Below, piece by piece: positions 62,901-64,000 of a DNA stretch of 64,000 nt. A model generated the notes under the pieces. That model did no database searches. It was not told the origin of the DNA and saw only the letters and a list, made by a program, of their open reading frames with translations. The stretch is from Hydractinia symbiolongicarpus (Eukaryota; Cnidaria; Hydrozoa; Anthoathecata; Hydractiniidae). The stretch spans positions 13,617,501-13,681,500 of the forward strand of contig NC_079881.1 in assembly GCF_029227915.1 (NCBI RefSeq). The letters run 5' to 3'. Within the stretch, counting starts at the first letter, position 1; the number at the start of each line of letters is the position of its first letter. Both the position numbers and the translations under genes were made by a program.

Positions 62901-64000
62901 AGTGGCCATCGGTCTATTCCTTTCAATCTCAATGGGTTACGATGTGTTAAGTCGTTTTCTTGAGCGCCAGGCTCTGAGAACGTTCCTAACTACGTGGACA
63001 GACCTTTAAAGCGTTTAATATGGCCTTTCACGGCATAATAAGGAGACTACACGTAAATCACATGGCTGCATGAGCCAAGACAAGTAGTCATCGGCCTATT
63101 ACTTTCAATCTCAATGGACTACGATGTATTAACTCGCTTTCCTGTGCGCCAGGCTCTGATAACGCTGCTAACTACGTGCACAGGCATTTCAAGCCTATAA
63201 TATGGCCTTTTTCAACCTAATTTGGAGTCCACACGTGAACCATCTGGTTCCACGAGTCCAGAAAAGTGGCCATTAGTCTATTCTTTTAAATCTCAATGGA
63301 CTACGAAGTATTAAATTGTTTCTCAGAGCGTCAGGATGCAAGAACGCTGCTAACTACGTGCACAGGCCTTTAAAGCCTGTAGTATGGTCTTTTAAGGCCT
63401 AATATGGAGTCTACACGTAAATCACGTGATTCCATAAGCACCGACAAGTTTCATTCGTCTGTTCCTTTTAATCTCAATGGTCTACGATGTATTAAGTCAT
63501 TTTCTTGAGCGCCAGGCTCTGAGAACGTTCCTAACTACGTGGACAGACCTTTAAAGCGTGAAATATGGCCTTTTACGGCCTAGTAAGGAGTCTACACGTA
63601 AATCACCTGATTCCACGAGCCCAGACAAGTGGCCATCGGTCTATTCCTTTCAATCTTAAGGAACTACGATGAATTAAGTCGCTTTCTTGAGCGCCAGGCT
63701 CTAAGAACGCTGCTAACTACGTGCACAGGACTTTAAAGTGTGTAATATGGCCATTAACGGTATAATAACGAGTCTACACGTAAATCACGTTATTCCACGA
63801 GCCCAGACAAGTGGCCATCGGTCACTTCTTTTCAATCTCAATGAACTACGATGTATTAAGTCGTTTTCTTGAGCGCCAGGTTCTACGAACGCTTCTAACA
63901 ACGTGCACAAGCCTTTAAAGTGTGCAATATAGCCCTTTACTGCCTAATAAGGAGTCTACACGTAAAGCACGTTATTCCACGAGCCCAGACAAGTGGCCAT
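59919..64000 (+). repeat. Satellite array after the MITE, to the window edge
   Basis: The array resumes in phase directly after the right TTAA. It contains the third-party duplicates of the 56,110 and 58,388 blocks and then divergent monomers without a clear HOR. E-box-less monomers lie near 60,512, 60,692, 61,054 and 62,694. No gene, RNA or further insertion is visible. Confidence 0.92.
61413..61430 (+). promoter_or_regulatory. Representative paired ACGTG/E-box of the monomer
   Basis: cacgtaaatcacgtgatt contains two CACGT boxes 9 bp apart, the second forming the palindrome atcacgtgat (61,420-61,429). The same arrangement is found in most monomers on both sides of the inversion, with linkers such as attt, attg, agtt and gttc (left-half orientation). 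CACGTG is the core site of bHLH-zip proteins of the USF/MYC/Cbf1 type. Whether any protein binds here is unknown. Confidence 0.5.

Larger units (their letters stand above)
35101..64000 (+). repeat. Right satellite domain, opposite orientation
   Basis: This is the same ~181-bp monomer as on the left, read as reverse complement. It runs in the order ggccttttacggcc, ggagtctacacgtaaatcac, cacgtg, gacaagtggccatcgg, tctattcctttcaatctcaa, actacgatgtattaagtcg, ttttcttgagcgccaggc, then aacgctgctaactacgtgc. The domain runs to the window edge, interrupted only by the MITE at 59,174-59,914. Different HOR families occupy different stretches, and the sequence becomes more heterogeneous after about 54,100. 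No gene is present. The open frames, including the longest at 36,301-36,681 (126 codons), are monomer readings. Confidence 0.97.

Noticed and set aside
1-64000. CENP-B box in the monomer
   Set aside because: No match to the TTCG-N4-A-N2-CGGG pattern was found. ttcgggctcgtgg in one class and ttcggtccgggg in the MITE fail at the required A.
1-64000. tRNA, rRNA or SINE-type pol III promoter
   Set aside because: I saw no GGTTCGANNCC-type B box with a correctly spaced A box, no cloverleaf and no rRNA-like core.

Overview
The whole window is satellite DNA, with one transposable element inside it. From end to end it is a head-to-tail array of a monomer of about 181-182 bp. Examples of measured spacing are 181 bp between the shared GGCC boxes at 165 and 346, and 181 and 182 bp between the boxes at 3,253, 3,434 and 3,616. 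I found no protein gene, rRNA, tRNA or CRISPR array that I could support. The open frames of 60-126 codons are the same monomer read in recurring frames. The monomer length and the higher-order units (1,088, 1,247, 1,272-1,274 and 2,366 bp) are not consistently divisible by three, and the peptides look like nothing but each other. The long complex satellite, higher-order repeat (HOR) structure and a TTAA-flanked MITE point to a eukaryotic nuclear genome, probably a centromeric, pericentromeric or other heterochromatic block. The species cannot be read from the sequence. An animal is my guess, because piggyBac-type MITEs are common there, but this is weak.

Layout, taking the orientation of the right half as '+'. 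(1) 1-31,590: minus-oriented monomers, strongly homogenised into overlapping HORs and duplicated blocks. These include a 1,088-bp six-monomer unit near the start, a roughly 4.5-kb duplication (13,891-18,400 against 18,802-22,765), and a tract at 25,777-31,590 where 7-monomer and 6-monomer units alternate as a 2,366-bp 13-monomer super-unit. (2) 31,591-35,100: still minus-oriented, but with divergent monomers, three short 'atgaaggcc' monomers and no visible HOR. (3) 35,101: the array changes orientation within a 2-bp overlap, and the two sides face each other as an imperfect inverted repeat. (4) 35,101-48,900: plus-oriented array with a 1,247-bp HOR made of six full and two 79-bp truncated monomers, mixed with other repeated blocks. 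(5) 48,900-54,113: two different 7-monomer units, each present as a direct tandem pair. (6) 54,114-64,000: more divergent monomers with scattered older duplications and a short dimer tract. A 741-bp MITE with 17-bp terminal inverted repeats and TTAA target duplications sits at 59,174-59,914. Two related copies of the right-hand flank elsewhere show the unoccupied site.

Shared design of the monomer. Most copies keep a CACGTG E-box inside the 10-bp palindrome atcacgtgat, with a second ACGTG exactly 9 bp away (ACGTG-N4-ACGTG). The 4-bp linker varies between monomer classes while the two boxes persist. One recurring class has lost both boxes and appears about once per HOR. The monomer also carries a near-palindrome, acaggctttaaaggcctgt, whose central TTAA is the position the MITE used. 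No new enzymatic or defence system is visible. What is of interest is the array architecture: inversion, HOR evolution, truncated monomers, the conserved paired box and the datable MITE insertion. All block boundaries were read by eye and may be off by several bases.
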